Source of the DNA: WRGA01 sp031553395
Lineage (GTDB): Bacteria; Bacteroidota; Bacteroidia; Bacteroidales; WRGA01
Length of the DNA stretch: 64,000 nt
Reading direction: 5' to 3'
NCBI GenBank assembly: GCA_031553395.1
Contig: JAVBLR010000021.1
Location: 1 to 64,000, forward strand
Part shown: piece after piece, positions 8,301-16,691 of the stretch
Position numbering within the stretch: the stretch's first letter is position 1
How the letters are laid out: each line of letters starts with the position of its first letter
Notes under the pieces: generated by a model
What the model saw: only the letters and a program-made list of their open reading frames with translations
Databases searched by the model: none
What the model was told of the DNA's origin: nothing
Translations under genes and position numbers: made by a program

Positions 8301-9791
8301 TCCTGTAGAGCCCGATTCATCTGTAGTTGTAAATTGCCATTTTTGAGTAAACTTAGGTGTTCCTGTTGGATTATATGAAAAAGCAGTAACCCTGTATCGT
8401 GTTGTTACACATACTTCAGGATATTTCTTTCCACTGACAAGCAAATTATCCACATCCCCTATAAAAGGCACCCCTATGCGTGTGTCCCCGGTGGGAGAAA
8501 CATCTCCATTACTGTTTAATTTTGGAAAATCTTTTTGAAATAAGATTGTTCCTGAAGTTCCATTATTTCGAGGATTCCAAATGTATAGGGTCGGTTTATC
8601 TCCATTGCGATTCGTTACAACAACATCTAGATTCCCATCTAAATCTAGATCGGCAATGGATGTAAATCCGTCTCCAATTGTAGTGTTTTGAAATAGTATA
8701 GTACTTGTTGCAACTGTTTTAGTTCCATTTATAGTTATCTTATATACTTTACCTCCTGCAACTAATTCAGGAAGCCCATCTCCATCCATATCACCTAATA
8801 CTTGACAAGAACCAGTCCCAGAGCGCGATCCTATATTGGCTGTACTGATATTTTCCGTTTCTCCTAACCATGCCCCTGTTCTTGCATTGTAAATTTGATT
8901 GTGTATTACCAATTCGGGCACTCCGTCTCCATCAAAATCAGCAACAAGAGGCGCAGGCATGCAATACTTACCTGTAGAAGTTACGACGCTATGATTACCA
9001 GGAGCTGTAGTCTGCCACTTCAAATTCATTTTCAATTTACCGGAAACAATCCCGGCTTCATAAGAAGCTATTTTCCCATCAACCATCGCAACAATAATTT
9101 CGCCTCTTCCGTTTCTATCAGAATCAACTAACACAAAAGGAGTACAAACAGCTGTATACGAAGGCATTATAGTAACCATGACAGAATCTAGAGGAGCCCC
9201 TGTCCTCCCATCAAAAATGGTGATTCTATCCAAATTATACGCAGTTCTCATTCCCAACGAAACAATTTCAGGGAATCCATCCCCATCCAAATCTCCTACA
9301 AGAGGTGATGTTATTTCATAAGAAGGCAATGCTTGCCATTTCTGTTTGATTTTGAATTCGAATGGTGGTGGTGGAATGTGACAGACATCCGGGGTAATAT
9401 TATCCGGCATGTTATTTATATGAATGTATACATTGGCAGTGGAAACTATTCCATTGCACTCTATCTGATAAGTCAATTGATCTGTTCCCGTATAACCGTT
9501 TACCGCACGGTAACGGATTTGGTTGGCTGCATTGACCGTACAGAGCAATGCATGGGAAGGCGGGCTGATAATAGTAACCTTCAGGGCTGTAAGTGTACAA
9601 TCGCCCGGGTCGTCGTTCCGTAAGATATTAAACAGTCCAATCTCTCCCGGGCCTACAAAGAAATTGTCAGGGCGAGCAGTCAGGTTCAATGCCTGCAAGC
9701 CTGCCGGCAACATACATAAAAAGAAAGCCATTGCATATATTAAATATGCAGGCTTCCTGTTATTAAAAAGGATAGTAAGTCGTTTTTTCAT
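5385..9791 (-). CDS. Giant T9SS-secreted protein with FG-GAP repeats
   Basis: 1468 residues. A signal peptide (about 1-35) is followed by a cadherin-like/Ig domain (about 36-128, with LNIL-type NDDPGDCTL and GYTGTDQLTYQI). Then come several FG-GAP/VCBS calcium-binding repeats through about residue 560 (VGDLDGDGFPEIVSLG, VADFDGDGVPELVIHN, LGDMDGDGLPELVAGG, IADLDLDGNLDVVVTN). A long beta-rich region follows with VWNQYAYNPVV and an Ig-like segment (ERTICEGVTETVTIEPGPG). The C-terminus is a T9SS sorting domain (VDLYDLQGRQVAS, QFYIVRARS, VKVYGKAF). FG-GAP repeats form a beta-propeller used in adhesion and ligand binding, so a surface adhesin is the best guess. No enzyme motif seen. Confidence 0.8.
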   Translation of the reverse strand: MKKRLTILFNNRKPAYLIYAMAFFLCMLPAGLQALNLTARPDNFFVGPGEIGLFNILRNDDPGDCTLTALKVTIISPPSHALLCTVNAANQIRYRAVNGYTGTDQLTYQIECNGIVSTANVYIHINNMPDNITPDVCHIPPPPFEFKIKQKWQALPSYEITSPLVGDLDGDGFPEIVSLGMRTAYNLDRITIFDGRTGAPLDSVMVTIMPSYTAVCTPFVLVDSDRNGRGEIIVAMVDGKIASYEAGIVSGKLKMNLKWQTTAPGNHSVVTSTGKYCMPAPLVADFDGDGVPELVIHNQIYNARTGAWLGETENISTANIGSRSGTGSCQVLGDMDGDGLPELVAGGKVYKITINGTKTVATSTILFQNTTIGDGFTSIADLDLDGNLDVVVTNRNGDKPTLYIWNPRNNGTSGTILFQKDFPKLNSNGDVSPTGDTRIGVPFIGDVDNLLVSGKKYPEVCVTTRYRVTAFSYNPTGTPKFTQKWQFTTTDESGSTGITLFDFNQDGAGEMVYRDETTIRILDGSGSNVIEKAQFECFSFTGIEYPVVADIDGTGAAKICASCAATQWSGTVGGGGTRPTGQPPHYLRVFESGTSPWAPARKVWNQYAYNPVVINSDLTVPIYPISPATTFYESDGVTVNRPYNNFLQQGTDLNDEGAMLYLGPDLEFSPAYRSKMLYDQANNRLEVTIYVHNKVEENAGAAFVGPLQIDTYVYERSTGTYTLMSSTSESINIGVDETKTITYYINGYSGLAFPPDYDNWVIVLNGKDNSPGEPTFYKGSVECNWWNNFNANISFSNAERTICEGVTETVTIEPGPGVYLYRWYEWDQVSGSGKGLHVNTGDSYNVTKNANLTQHYLIDVYTSDGLIKLNSVPDTVFVWLTPDSLIWTGGAGTADWHNYNNWKNPNDPMGVYYRANIPRKCTDVLIPDMLSIYPDLDAPTNYTYYNKSECANIWFEHGGEVKQNNVLDYDSAYVYLALESDRWNMITVPLQYHYPGDYYLTDPNPFKDSLFVYTRLFSQTNPETGKYVEADWTGEFNNPEFKMPAGQGLSAWLWDKRTNLVVTDTLLFPKHDLTYQMYNEKGNPVQVPRLTPRTQGLGANDHEHRFIYEPVINSFGEFPLQVMAANANKLVLVGNPFMAHLDFKAFFALNGPSGGNWIKNYYQVMDETGNYISYNASTGVSTGTPPLNQYIAPLQSFLVESRVSFSQLYADVYMMQNRPGEKLRSSQSTQAEQSILSLELTDVSTGQQNRALLILNPESDNGYDETDIPKTLPILNRKGTILPIPASIFTRSTDGIALDVNQIPSLEEGLSIPVVIRSDKKGTYRLKLNLMSGFPTGQRMYLVDLFENKEYDLHSDVWVEFEKPTSSELLESRFYLTFKKMVTGIESPVNTIPGIEAYINGNTLRVFTTDNSNLEEVDLYDLQGRQVASDKNINKSEFTAPVQSNQFYIVRARSITTSRSVKVYGKAF

Positions 9792-10642
9792 TTGTTACAT
9801 TCATTCGTTAGTACTATGTAAACCTTACCTCTGTTCCTATCCTATCCTTTGGAAAAGGAAAAAGTGGCGGGTATTTATTTTCTATCAGCCCCTCCTAAAT
9901 CCTCCCCAAAGGGCAGGGCTTGGCAGAGGTGGATGCTTGTAATTTAGCTCATTATTTATTTTATATTTTTCAGTTATTTATTCAGATGATGAAATACTCG
10001 CTTACGTTTCCCCTTCGCAGGGTTAGGGGGCTTGTATTTTTTTAATGCCTGCTGCACCGGCCTTATTTTCTCTTGTCGTCGCGACAAAAAATCTTCAAGG
10101 CAAAACCTTTTTTTGCTTTCCGGCGCAGGGCACTAAAGTGAATGAATAATAAATGAATGAATTGCCTTGCCTTTGAACCGGCCAGGCAATACCTTATTTG
10201 GGAAGCGAAGATATGTTAAACAAATGTAACAAAAAAAAAAAAAAAAGAATTTATGTTAATGCATTTAAGGGTTCAATATTTGAAGAAAGAAAAAAAAATT
10301 TGCAGAATATTGGATTCTCATATAGTTTATAAAATTTTAAAATAAGCTAACTAAATTGGGTTATCCAAAAAAAATAAGAAGTGTAAAATGGGAAATTAAG
10401 GAGGGATAATGATATATTTACATTTTGGCTTATTGTCTTTTTTTAAGTTAATTTTTTTAAATATAAATTTTTACTATTCAAAGAATCTTAAAAGTAATAC
10501 CGAACTCGAAGTAAATAATTGACACTAATTCATCCCACTCTTTTTATAAATTCAAGAACTAATTATATCCAATTTTGGTTATTAATTATGAACAAGAATT
10601 ATTCAAACCTCATTCTTTTTTATCAATAACAAATCATATAGT
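9792..10642. other. 851-base spacer with hairpins, no gene
   Basis: No credible reading frame on either strand. It contains a degenerate inverted repeat 9887-9913 / 10010-10032 (AGCCCC...TCCTAAATCC against GGGTTAGGGGGCT); a more GC-rich block at about 10046-10190 with three nested or adjacent stems (10046-10060 with 10120-10132; the perfect hairpin 10073-10087 with TTGTCG arms; ATTGCCT 10161-10167 with AGGCAAT 10184-10190); an A16 tract (10231-10246); and then very AT-rich DNA up to the RND adaptor gene. A TACATTTG -7-like box on the minus strand (10228..10221) would give the giant gene a leader of about 430 nt that includes these hairpins. Confidence 0.5.
10073..10087. repeat. Perfect GC-rich hairpin within the long spacer
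   Basis: Arms TTGTCG (10073-10078) and CGACAA (10082-10087) with a 3-nt loop, enclosed by a weaker outer pairing of TGCCTGCTGCACCGG (10046-10060) with CCGGCGCAGGGCA (10120-10132). Together they look like a two-level stem, either a structured leader or a small RNA. Confidence 0.45.
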
Positions 10643-11689
10643 ATGAAACATATCATATACATATTTTTATTAATCACCTTGTTTTTAGGAGCATGCAAGA
10701 AAAAGGACCCCGAAACATTTATCCGTCCTGTAAAAGTGGTAAAAGCAGGTTCTTCTTTATTGATGAATAAATCATTTCCGGGACAGGCCGAAGCTGTTGA
10801 ATATTCTTATGTCAACTTCCGTGTTGGAGGGATGTTGATACAATTGAATGTAGAAGAAGGGCAAAATGTAAAAGCCGGACAAGTAATCGCCGCTATCGAC
10901 CCGCGGGATTACAATCTTCAGGTTTCTTCGACCAAGGCAAGTTACAGTCAAGCTCAATCCCAAGTGGAACGTTATAAAAATTTGTATTCGCGAAATGCTA
11001 TTTCCAAACAAGAATATGAAATAAGCCAAGCTCAATACGAAAATGCCAAAGCTGCTTATAATAAAGCGTTGAATGATTTGAAAGATACTCGTTTAATTGC
11101 TCCCTTTTCGGGAAATATCGAAAAGAAATATGTCGAAAATCATCAGGAAGTACGGGCAGGCGATAGAATTGTGAAATTGATAAATCCGAAAAATCTGCAA
11201 TTCAGGGTAACCATTCCCGAAAATAACATCAAGTACCTGCGGGACAGTATTCAATACAGCATTGAATTGGATATCAACAAAGGTGTATTTTATAATGCCA
11301 AAATAAAAGATATTATTTCGTCATCGGTTGAAGGAGCTGGTATTCCGATATTATTAACGATAAACGACCCGAATTTCGACACTTCAAAAATACAGATAAT
11401 GCCGGGTTATACTTGTAATGTAAAGATAGAAACTACAGGAAGTGGCAAATCACAAACTATTTCAATTCCTTTATCGGCCGTTTATCTTGACCCGAAAAGT
11501 CAACAAAAATCTGTTTGGATAGTAGATGAAGTAAATTCGACCGTTCATTTAAAACCGGTTGAAGCCGGGGAACTCTCCGGAAGCGACCAGATTATCATTC
11601 AATCGGGATTAACTCCTGATGATGTAGTCGTTACAGCCGGAGTTACTATGCTCAAAGAAAACGAAAAAGTAAAAATATTAAGCCCTTAG
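10643..11689 (+). CDS. RND efflux periplasmic adaptor (membrane fusion) lipoprotein
   Basis: 348 residues of the HlyD/AcrA family, linking an inner-membrane RND pump to an outer-membrane channel. A lipoprotein signal with lipobox LGAC puts the acylated cysteine at residue 18. Next is a biotinyl-lipoyl-like half (GQAEAVEYSYVNFRVGGMLIQLNVEEGQNVKAGQVIAAIDPRDY), then an alpha-helical hairpin (AQSQVERYKNLYSRNAISKQEYE...), then the second lipoyl half (LIAPFSGNIEKKYV) and a beta-barrel/membrane-proximal region. First gene of an adaptor-pump-channel set; the gaps to the pump (112 nt) and the channel (245 nt) are filled by large inverted repeats. Substrate not predictable. Confidence 0.93.
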   Translation: MKHIIYIFLLITLFLGACKKKDPETFIRPVKVVKAGSSLLMNKSFPGQAEAVEYSYVNFRVGGMLIQLNVEEGQNVKAGQVIAAIDPRDYNLQVSSTKASYSQAQSQVERYKNLYSRNAISKQEYEISQAQYENAKAAYNKALNDLKDTRLIAPFSGNIEKKYVENHQEVRAGDRIVKLINPKNLQFRVTIPENNIKYLRDSIQYSIELDINKGVFYNAKIKDIISSSVEGAGIPILLTINDPNFDTSKIQIMPGYTCNVKIETTGSGKSQTISIPLSAVYLDPKSQQKSVWIVDEVNSTVHLKPVEAGELSGSDQIIIQSGLTPDDVVVTAGVTMLKENEKVKILSP

Positions 11690-11705
11690 TTGAGGCAATT
11701 TATAA

Positions 11706-11775
11706 CAATTTACCTTCGGCGCAATTGTAGCAATTAATTATAATTAATTGCTACAATTGTGCCGAAGGTAAATTG
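11706..11775. repeat. 70-bp palindrome without a loop
   Basis: Left arm 11706-11740 and right arm 11741-11775 are reverse complements with one mismatch in 35 (a G where an A is expected, in the GGCGCAATT part). An outer GGCAATT (11694-11700) / AATTGCC (11771-11777) adds a competing pairing. It lies between the adaptor stop (11689) and the pump start (11802). An RNA copy would form a 35-bp stem; in DNA it could extrude as a cruciform. Confidence 0.9.
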
Positions 11776-11801
11776 CCAGATTCTTAACTTTTAATTATTA
11801 A

Positions 11802-14800
11802 TTGACAAACATGTTTGGATTTGCAAAATATTCGATGGACAACAAACTGATTGTTTTCTTCTTCCTGGCTTTATTAAGCATAGGTGGAATTCTTGCGTTC
11901 AAGAATCTGCCGAAAAAAGAAGATGCTCCGTTTGTGATGAAGCAAGCCGTATTGGTTTGTCAATATCCGGGTGCAACATCCGAAGAAGTGGAACAATTGG
12001 TTACTACAGTTATCGAACGTGAAATACAAACGATGCCCAATGTCTACAGGGTAAAAGGAGAATCATACGCCGGTTATTGCTACATCAATATAGAGCTGTT
12101 TCACGGAACCGACCCCAAAACAATGGACCAAATGTGGGACGATTTGCGAAAAAAAGTGTATAATGTTCAATCTAAACTTCCGGCAGGTGCTTCAGCCATT
12201 GTAGTAAACGATGATTTCGGCGATGTGTATGGCATCTATTTCGGATTAACAGCCGATGATGGAATTTCGTATCAGGAATTGCGGGATAAAGCTCAATATA
12301 TCAAAACAATATTGACTCCAATTGATGGTGTCAGTAAAATAAATATCGTCGGTGAACAAACCGAAGTTATAAACTTATTTATTTCTTCTTCGAAATTAGC
12401 AAATCTGGGAGCAACACCCAACAGCATCATCAATACGTTGATGAGCCAAAATAATCAGATTGCTGTCGGGACAAAAAAGGCAGGAGATTTGAGTGTTACT
12501 GTTATTGCCGAAGATGCTTATCAATCTGTCGATGATATAAAAAATCAATTGATTACGACAACTTCGGGTACTGTATTCCGTTTGGGAGATGTAGCGGAAA
12601 TAACGAAAGGATATTATGACCCGACTCAATCCATTCTCCGGGTAGACGGCAAAAAAGCAATTGGCATTGCCATTGCTACTTCGCAGAAAAAGGATGTGGT
12701 AGCAACGGGAACATTGTTGCGGAAAACAATCAATGAACAAATTATGCCGCAACTGCCTTATGGTTATAATTTGGTTGAATTATATCCCGAAGATACCATT
12801 GCTGCCGCAGCTAACGATGATTTTATAACCAATCTGTTGATTTCGGTATTTACCGTTATCGTATTGCTCTATTTTTTCTACAAATGGCGGGCAACCGTGC
12901 TTATCGGTACGGCATTGTTATTTTGTATTGCGGCTACGCTCTTTTTGATGCAATTTACGGGAACAAGCCTCAACCGTTCATCATTGGCGGCATTTATTAT
13001 TGCAATGGGGATGTTGGTTGATAATGCCATTGTTGTTGCGGATAATGCTCAAAATAATATTAAAAAAGGGATGCCACGGCGGCAAGCATTGATTGAAGGT
13101 GCCAATAAACCGATGTGGGGTTTATTCGGCGCAACGCTTATCGGGATCATTTCCTTTTTGCCTATTTATCTAGCAGCATCGGCAGCAGCCGAAATTGTTC
13201 ATCCGCTGTTTGTAGTACTGGCTCTTTCGTTGGGATTCAGTTGGATATTCGCATTGATGCAAACGACAACTTTCGGAGATTTTATGCTGAAAGAAAATAA
13301 AGGCGAAAACGTTGATCCTTATGCAGGAAAGATATTTGACAAATTCGAAAAATTACTTCATACATTAATCAGATACAAATGGCTTACGTTAGGAACAGTT
13401 GTAGTCCTGCTTGTTTCGGCTGTAACGGTAATGCGAATGATGCCTTCCAACTTTTTCCCATTTATGAATAAACCGTTTTTCAGGGCTGATTTGTTCTTAC
13501 CCGATGGTTACAGTATTTATACAACTTCGGATGAGATGAAGGAAATCGAGCAGCATTTTCTTTCTCAATCTGGAATTAAAACAGTCTCTGTAGCAATAGG
13601 TAATTCACATCCGAGATATTATTTGGCCAGTACGAATTACAGTTTGAAACCAAATTTTGCCAATATTTTGATAGAAGTAAATAATGTTGATTCTGCTGCT
13701 TATTGGGAAAATGAATTTTATAAATATGTCTTGACAAATTATCCGAATATCGTTTGCCGTTCTTCTTTGTTTAAATTATCATCACCGACTGACGGAGCGA
13801 TTGAAATAACTTTCAGCGGAGAAAATCTGGATACATTGCAAATGCTGGCAAACCAAGGTATGGATATTATCCGGAATACAAATCAGCCTGTAGAATTCTT
13901 ACGGACAAATTGGGGAGCAAAAATACCCATCTATATTCCTCATTTCTCTGAATATAAAGGCGGGCAATTAGGCGTTACCCGAAAGGATATGGCGCAAAGC
14001 CTTGGACTGGGAACTACCGGAATTCCCGTTGGACAATATCGTGAACGGGATTTGACATTGCCGATTTTGATGAAAGATAAAGACATTCAAACACTTCCTT
14101 TGAATGAAATAAGGACTTTGCCTGTTTTTAATATGAAAGGTGAATCTTTTGCATTGGAACAAGTGGTCGACAGTTTCGAATTGTCTTATCAGTATAATAT
14201 GATTTGGCATTTTCAACGTGAACGAACGATTGTTTTACGAATGGACCCAATTCGAAATGTTAACACAAATGCCACATTTAAAAGCGTTTGGAAAGAATTA
14301 AATAAAGGCATGAAACTTCCCGGTGGATATTCCATGAGTTATTTGGGAGACCAAGATTCACAGGATGAGGCAAATAAATCAATTGCCGCCAAAATGCCGA
14401 TGACATTGATATTGATTTTTGTAGTGTTGCTTTTCCTTTTCGGAAATTACAAAAAACCGCTTGCTATCATGGCGATGATTCCGTTAATTTTTGTCGGAGT
14501 TGTTATGGGATTATTGGTTACAGGAAAAGATTTTGACTTTTTTGCTTTGCTGGGGTTGCTTGGATTAGTTGGAATGAACGTAAAAAGTGCTGTAATTCTG
14601 GTAGACGAAATCGGATTGCAGCAACGGGAAGGAAAAGCTCCGTTGGATGCCGTTATTTATGCGGCTAAGACAAGGGTTACTCCTGTATCGACAGGTGCAG
14701 GCGCAACGATTGTAGGTATGGCTCCGCTATTGACGGATGCCATGTTCGGCGGAATGGCAGCAACCATCATGGGCGGACTTTTTATGGCGACAATACTGAC

Positions 14801-14852
14801 TATTCTGGTATTGCCGGTTACATATTGTGCAATTAATCGGATAAAAAAATAG
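11802..14852 (+). CDS. RND-family efflux pump, inner-membrane component (AcrB/HAE-like)
   Basis: 1016 residues, the normal length for a proton-driven RND exporter. TM1 is near residues 10-30 (KLIVFFFLALLSIGGILAFKNL), followed by the first large periplasmic loop, a TM2-7 block at about 340-530 and the second loop and TM8-12 at about 860-1015. The TM4 proton-relay motif reads GMLVDNAIVVADN (near residue 403): the first Asp is kept and the usual second Asp is Asn. TM10 keeps the lysine (GMNVKSAVILVDE, near residue 926). It works with the upstream adaptor and the downstream TolC-like protein. Both drugs and metabolites are possible substrates. Confidence 0.93.
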   Translation: MTNMFGFAKYSMDNKLIVFFFLALLSIGGILAFKNLPKKEDAPFVMKQAVLVCQYPGATSEEVEQLVTTVIEREIQTMPNVYRVKGESYAGYCYINIELFHGTDPKTMDQMWDDLRKKVYNVQSKLPAGASAIVVNDDFGDVYGIYFGLTADDGISYQELRDKAQYIKTILTPIDGVSKINIVGEQTEVINLFISSSKLANLGATPNSIINTLMSQNNQIAVGTKKAGDLSVTVIAEDAYQSVDDIKNQLITTTSGTVFRLGDVAEITKGYYDPTQSILRVDGKKAIGIAIATSQKKDVVATGTLLRKTINEQIMPQLPYGYNLVELYPEDTIAAAANDDFITNLLISVFTVIVLLYFFYKWRATVLIGTALLFCIAATLFLMQFTGTSLNRSSLAAFIIAMGMLVDNAIVVADNAQNNIKKGMPRRQALIEGANKPMWGLFGATLIGIISFLPIYLAASAAAEIVHPLFVVLALSLGFSWIFALMQTTTFGDFMLKENKGENVDPYAGKIFDKFEKLLHTLIRYKWLTLGTVVVLLVSAVTVMRMMPSNFFPFMNKPFFRADLFLPDGYSIYTTSDEMKEIEQHFLSQSGIKTVSVAIGNSHPRYYLASTNYSLKPNFANILIEVNNVDSAAYWENEFYKYVLTNYPNIVCRSSLFKLSSPTDGAIEITFSGENLDTLQMLANQGMDIIRNTNQPVEFLRTNWGAKIPIYIPHFSEYKGGQLGVTRKDMAQSLGLGTTGIPVGQYRERDLTLPILMKDKDIQTLPLNEIRTLPVFNMKGESFALEQVVDSFELSYQYNMIWHFQRERTIVLRMDPIRNVNTNATFKSVWKELNKGMKLPGGYSMSYLGDQDSQDEANKSIAAKMPMTLILIFVVLLFLFGNYKKPLAIMAMIPLIFVGVVMGLLVTGKDFDFFALLGLLGLVGMNVKSAVILVDEIGLQQREGKAPLDAVIYAAKTRVTPVSTGAGATIVGMAPLLTDAMFGGMAATIMGGLFMATILTILVLPVTYCAINRIKK

Positions 14853-15089
14853 TTACGAGTTACGGGTTACAAGTTACAGGGTAAGGCTTTTTAAATTTTG
14901 CACAATTTTTTTGAAGGTATACCCTGAATTAATTTAGATTAAATAAATTGGATATTTACCCCTGTCCCCTAAAGGGGAACGCACTGATGTAGATATTTTC
15001 GTTCCCCTTTAGGGGTGAAGGTAATTCTCTTTCAATCCTTAAAATAGGATAACCCTCACCCTGTAACCCGTAACTTGTAACTTGTAACT
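14851..15089. repeat. Nested inverted repeats between pump and channel genes
   Basis: Outer arms: 14851-14882 (AGTTACGAGTTACGGGTTAC followed by AAGTTACAGGGT, starting within the pump stop codon) and 15058-15089 (ACCCTGTAACCCGTAACTTG followed by TAACTTGTAACT). They are built from GTTAC words and pair out of register. Inner arms: 14966-14980 CCCCTAAAGGGGAAC and 15001-15015, its exact reverse complement (15 of 15). Each inner arm is itself partly palindromic (CCCCTAAAGGGG). Confidence 0.85.
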
Positions 15090-15097
15090 AAAAATTT

Positions 15098-16372
15098 ATG
15101 AAAAAGATATTTACCATATTATTTCTTTTATCGATACATTGGGGAGTATTTTCCCAAACAGTATTGACATTGGATGAATACAAGAAAAAAGTTATCGACT
15201 ACAATCAAAATATAAAGATTGCAACAGAAAGTGTAAAAGCTGTTCAGGAAGCAGCAAAAGAAATTAAAACAGAATATTATCCGAATGTAAATGGAATCGG
15301 TTCTTATCAATATAATTTCAATCCGATGACCTTGAATTTAGGCCAATTCGAAGCTACACTAAAATCGCAAGATTGGAAAGTAGGTGCGAATGTCAATCAG
15401 GATATTTACACCGGCGGAAGATTAAACGCAACTTACAAATCAGCCCAAATTAAGAAAGAAATTGCAGGATTAAATGAAGAATCGGTGTTGGATAATATTT
15501 CATATACTGCTGAAGAAACTTACTGGAATACGGTTGGAAGCAACGCTTTTTTAGATGCTGCAAAGAAGTATTTAGGTATTATCCAGAATCTGCATGAAAT
15601 TGTACAAGTTCGTTTTGATGACGGATACATCAGCAAAAATGATTTATTGAAAGTAGAAACCGACTTGAAACAAGCTGAATATCAGCTTTCCCGCATGGAG
15701 CAAAATTACGTTAAATCTCTGGTAATGATGAATATCTTGATGGGAGAGAATGCCACAAACAGGATTCAACCGGCTGATTCAATCCAAGTCTCTGCAATTA
15801 TTCCGAATATTGCTACAGTGGACGAAGTTTTACAGAATCATCCCGAATACCAACTAAAGGATAAAGAAATCGAACTGCAAAAACAGCAAAAAAACATCGA
15901 CAAAAGTGAATTTTTACCCAAAGTAGCCATCGGCGCAGAACTTACTTACGGGACACCTTTGATTAACTTAACAGGTGACCAGATTGTTTCTCCGATTGTT
16001 TTTGCACAACTGAATGTTCCCATTTTTTATTGGGGAAAAAGCAAACACAGCAGCAATAAAAATGATGCGCTTATTTTCTCTAAATCATTGGAAAAAGATC
16101 TCGAAAAAGACCGTATTCTTGAAAATTACAATACAAGTCTTGTAGATATGTCGGAAACAAGCAAACAAATCAAATTGGCTAAGACAAATTTGCAAACAGC
16201 AAGCGAAAGCCTGGATTTAAGTACATTCAGCTATGAACAGGGAAAATTGTCTATCGTTGATGTTCAATCCTCCCAAGTTGCTTGGATGCAAGCATATACA
16301 AATTTAATTACGGCTTATTTGAATAATAAAATGTCAATTGTGGAATACAAGAAAGCCGTTTCGTATGAATGA
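15098..16372 (+). CDS. TolC-family outer-membrane efflux protein
   Basis: 424 residues with a signal peptide (1-19, SIHWGVFSQ). Two OEP repeats can be seen: LTLDEYKKKVIDYNQNIKIATESV (about 22-45), with the long helices of the first half, and the second half starting near residue 240 (VLQNHPEYQLKDKEIELQKQQKNIDKSEFLPKVAIG). The barrel strand SYQYNFNPMTLNLG and the motif YEQGKLSIVDV near the C-terminus are typical. It supplies the outer-membrane channel for the RND adaptor and pump encoded immediately upstream. Confidence 0.92.
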   Translation: MKKIFTILFLLSIHWGVFSQTVLTLDEYKKKVIDYNQNIKIATESVKAVQEAAKEIKTEYYPNVNGIGSYQYNFNPMTLNLGQFEATLKSQDWKVGANVNQDIYTGGRLNATYKSAQIKKEIAGLNEESVLDNISYTAEETYWNTVGSNAFLDAAKKYLGIIQNLHEIVQVRFDDGYISKNDLLKVETDLKQAEYQLSRMEQNYVKSLVMMNILMGENATNRIQPADSIQVSAIIPNIATVDEVLQNHPEYQLKDKEIELQKQQKNIDKSEFLPKVAIGAELTYGTPLINLTGDQIVSPIVFAQLNVPIFYWGKSKHSSNKNDALIFSKSLEKDLEKDRILENYNTSLVDMSETSKQIKLAKTNLQTASESLDLSTFSYEQGKLSIVDVQSSQVAWMQAYTNLITAYLNNKMSIVEYKKAVSYE

Positions 16373-16691
16373 TTTTGGTTATTGATATTAGTAAGCAAAA
16401 GGCTTACAAAGAAATCTTAATAATTAGATGTCAAAAATTAGCTTATACTACTTTTCAGCTTAAATATTTTGGAACTAGACAAGTTGCGATCTGCAAAATA
16501 CAAATTATCAATACAACATAACAAGTCAAAAAAGGATTTGGCATAGTACCAAATACTTTTTGTATACTACAATTTTAAAGGTAAATGAACAACTTTTGAC
16601 ATACTTCTTTCAAATTGAAATGGAAAAGAATTTGTATATTTGGAAAACGTTTAAACTCACACACGGATTTATTGATTTCCATTGATACCGG
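16373..16691. other. 319-base spacer upstream of the ECF sigma operon
   Basis: No gene seen. A weak 6-bp hairpin (GTAAGC 16391-16396, GCTTAC 16402-16407) follows the TolC gene but lacks a T-tract. The rest is AT-rich, and the 3' part carries the promoter for the sigma operon. Confidence 0.5.
16635..16642 (+). promoter_or_regulatory. -7 box for the ECF sigma operon
   Basis: TATATTTG matches the Bacteroidetes -7 consensus TAnnTTTG about 50 bases before the sigma ATG. A TTG triplet lies 17 bases upstream, slightly short of the preferred 19-21 spacing, so the -33 element is uncertain. Confidence 0.5.
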
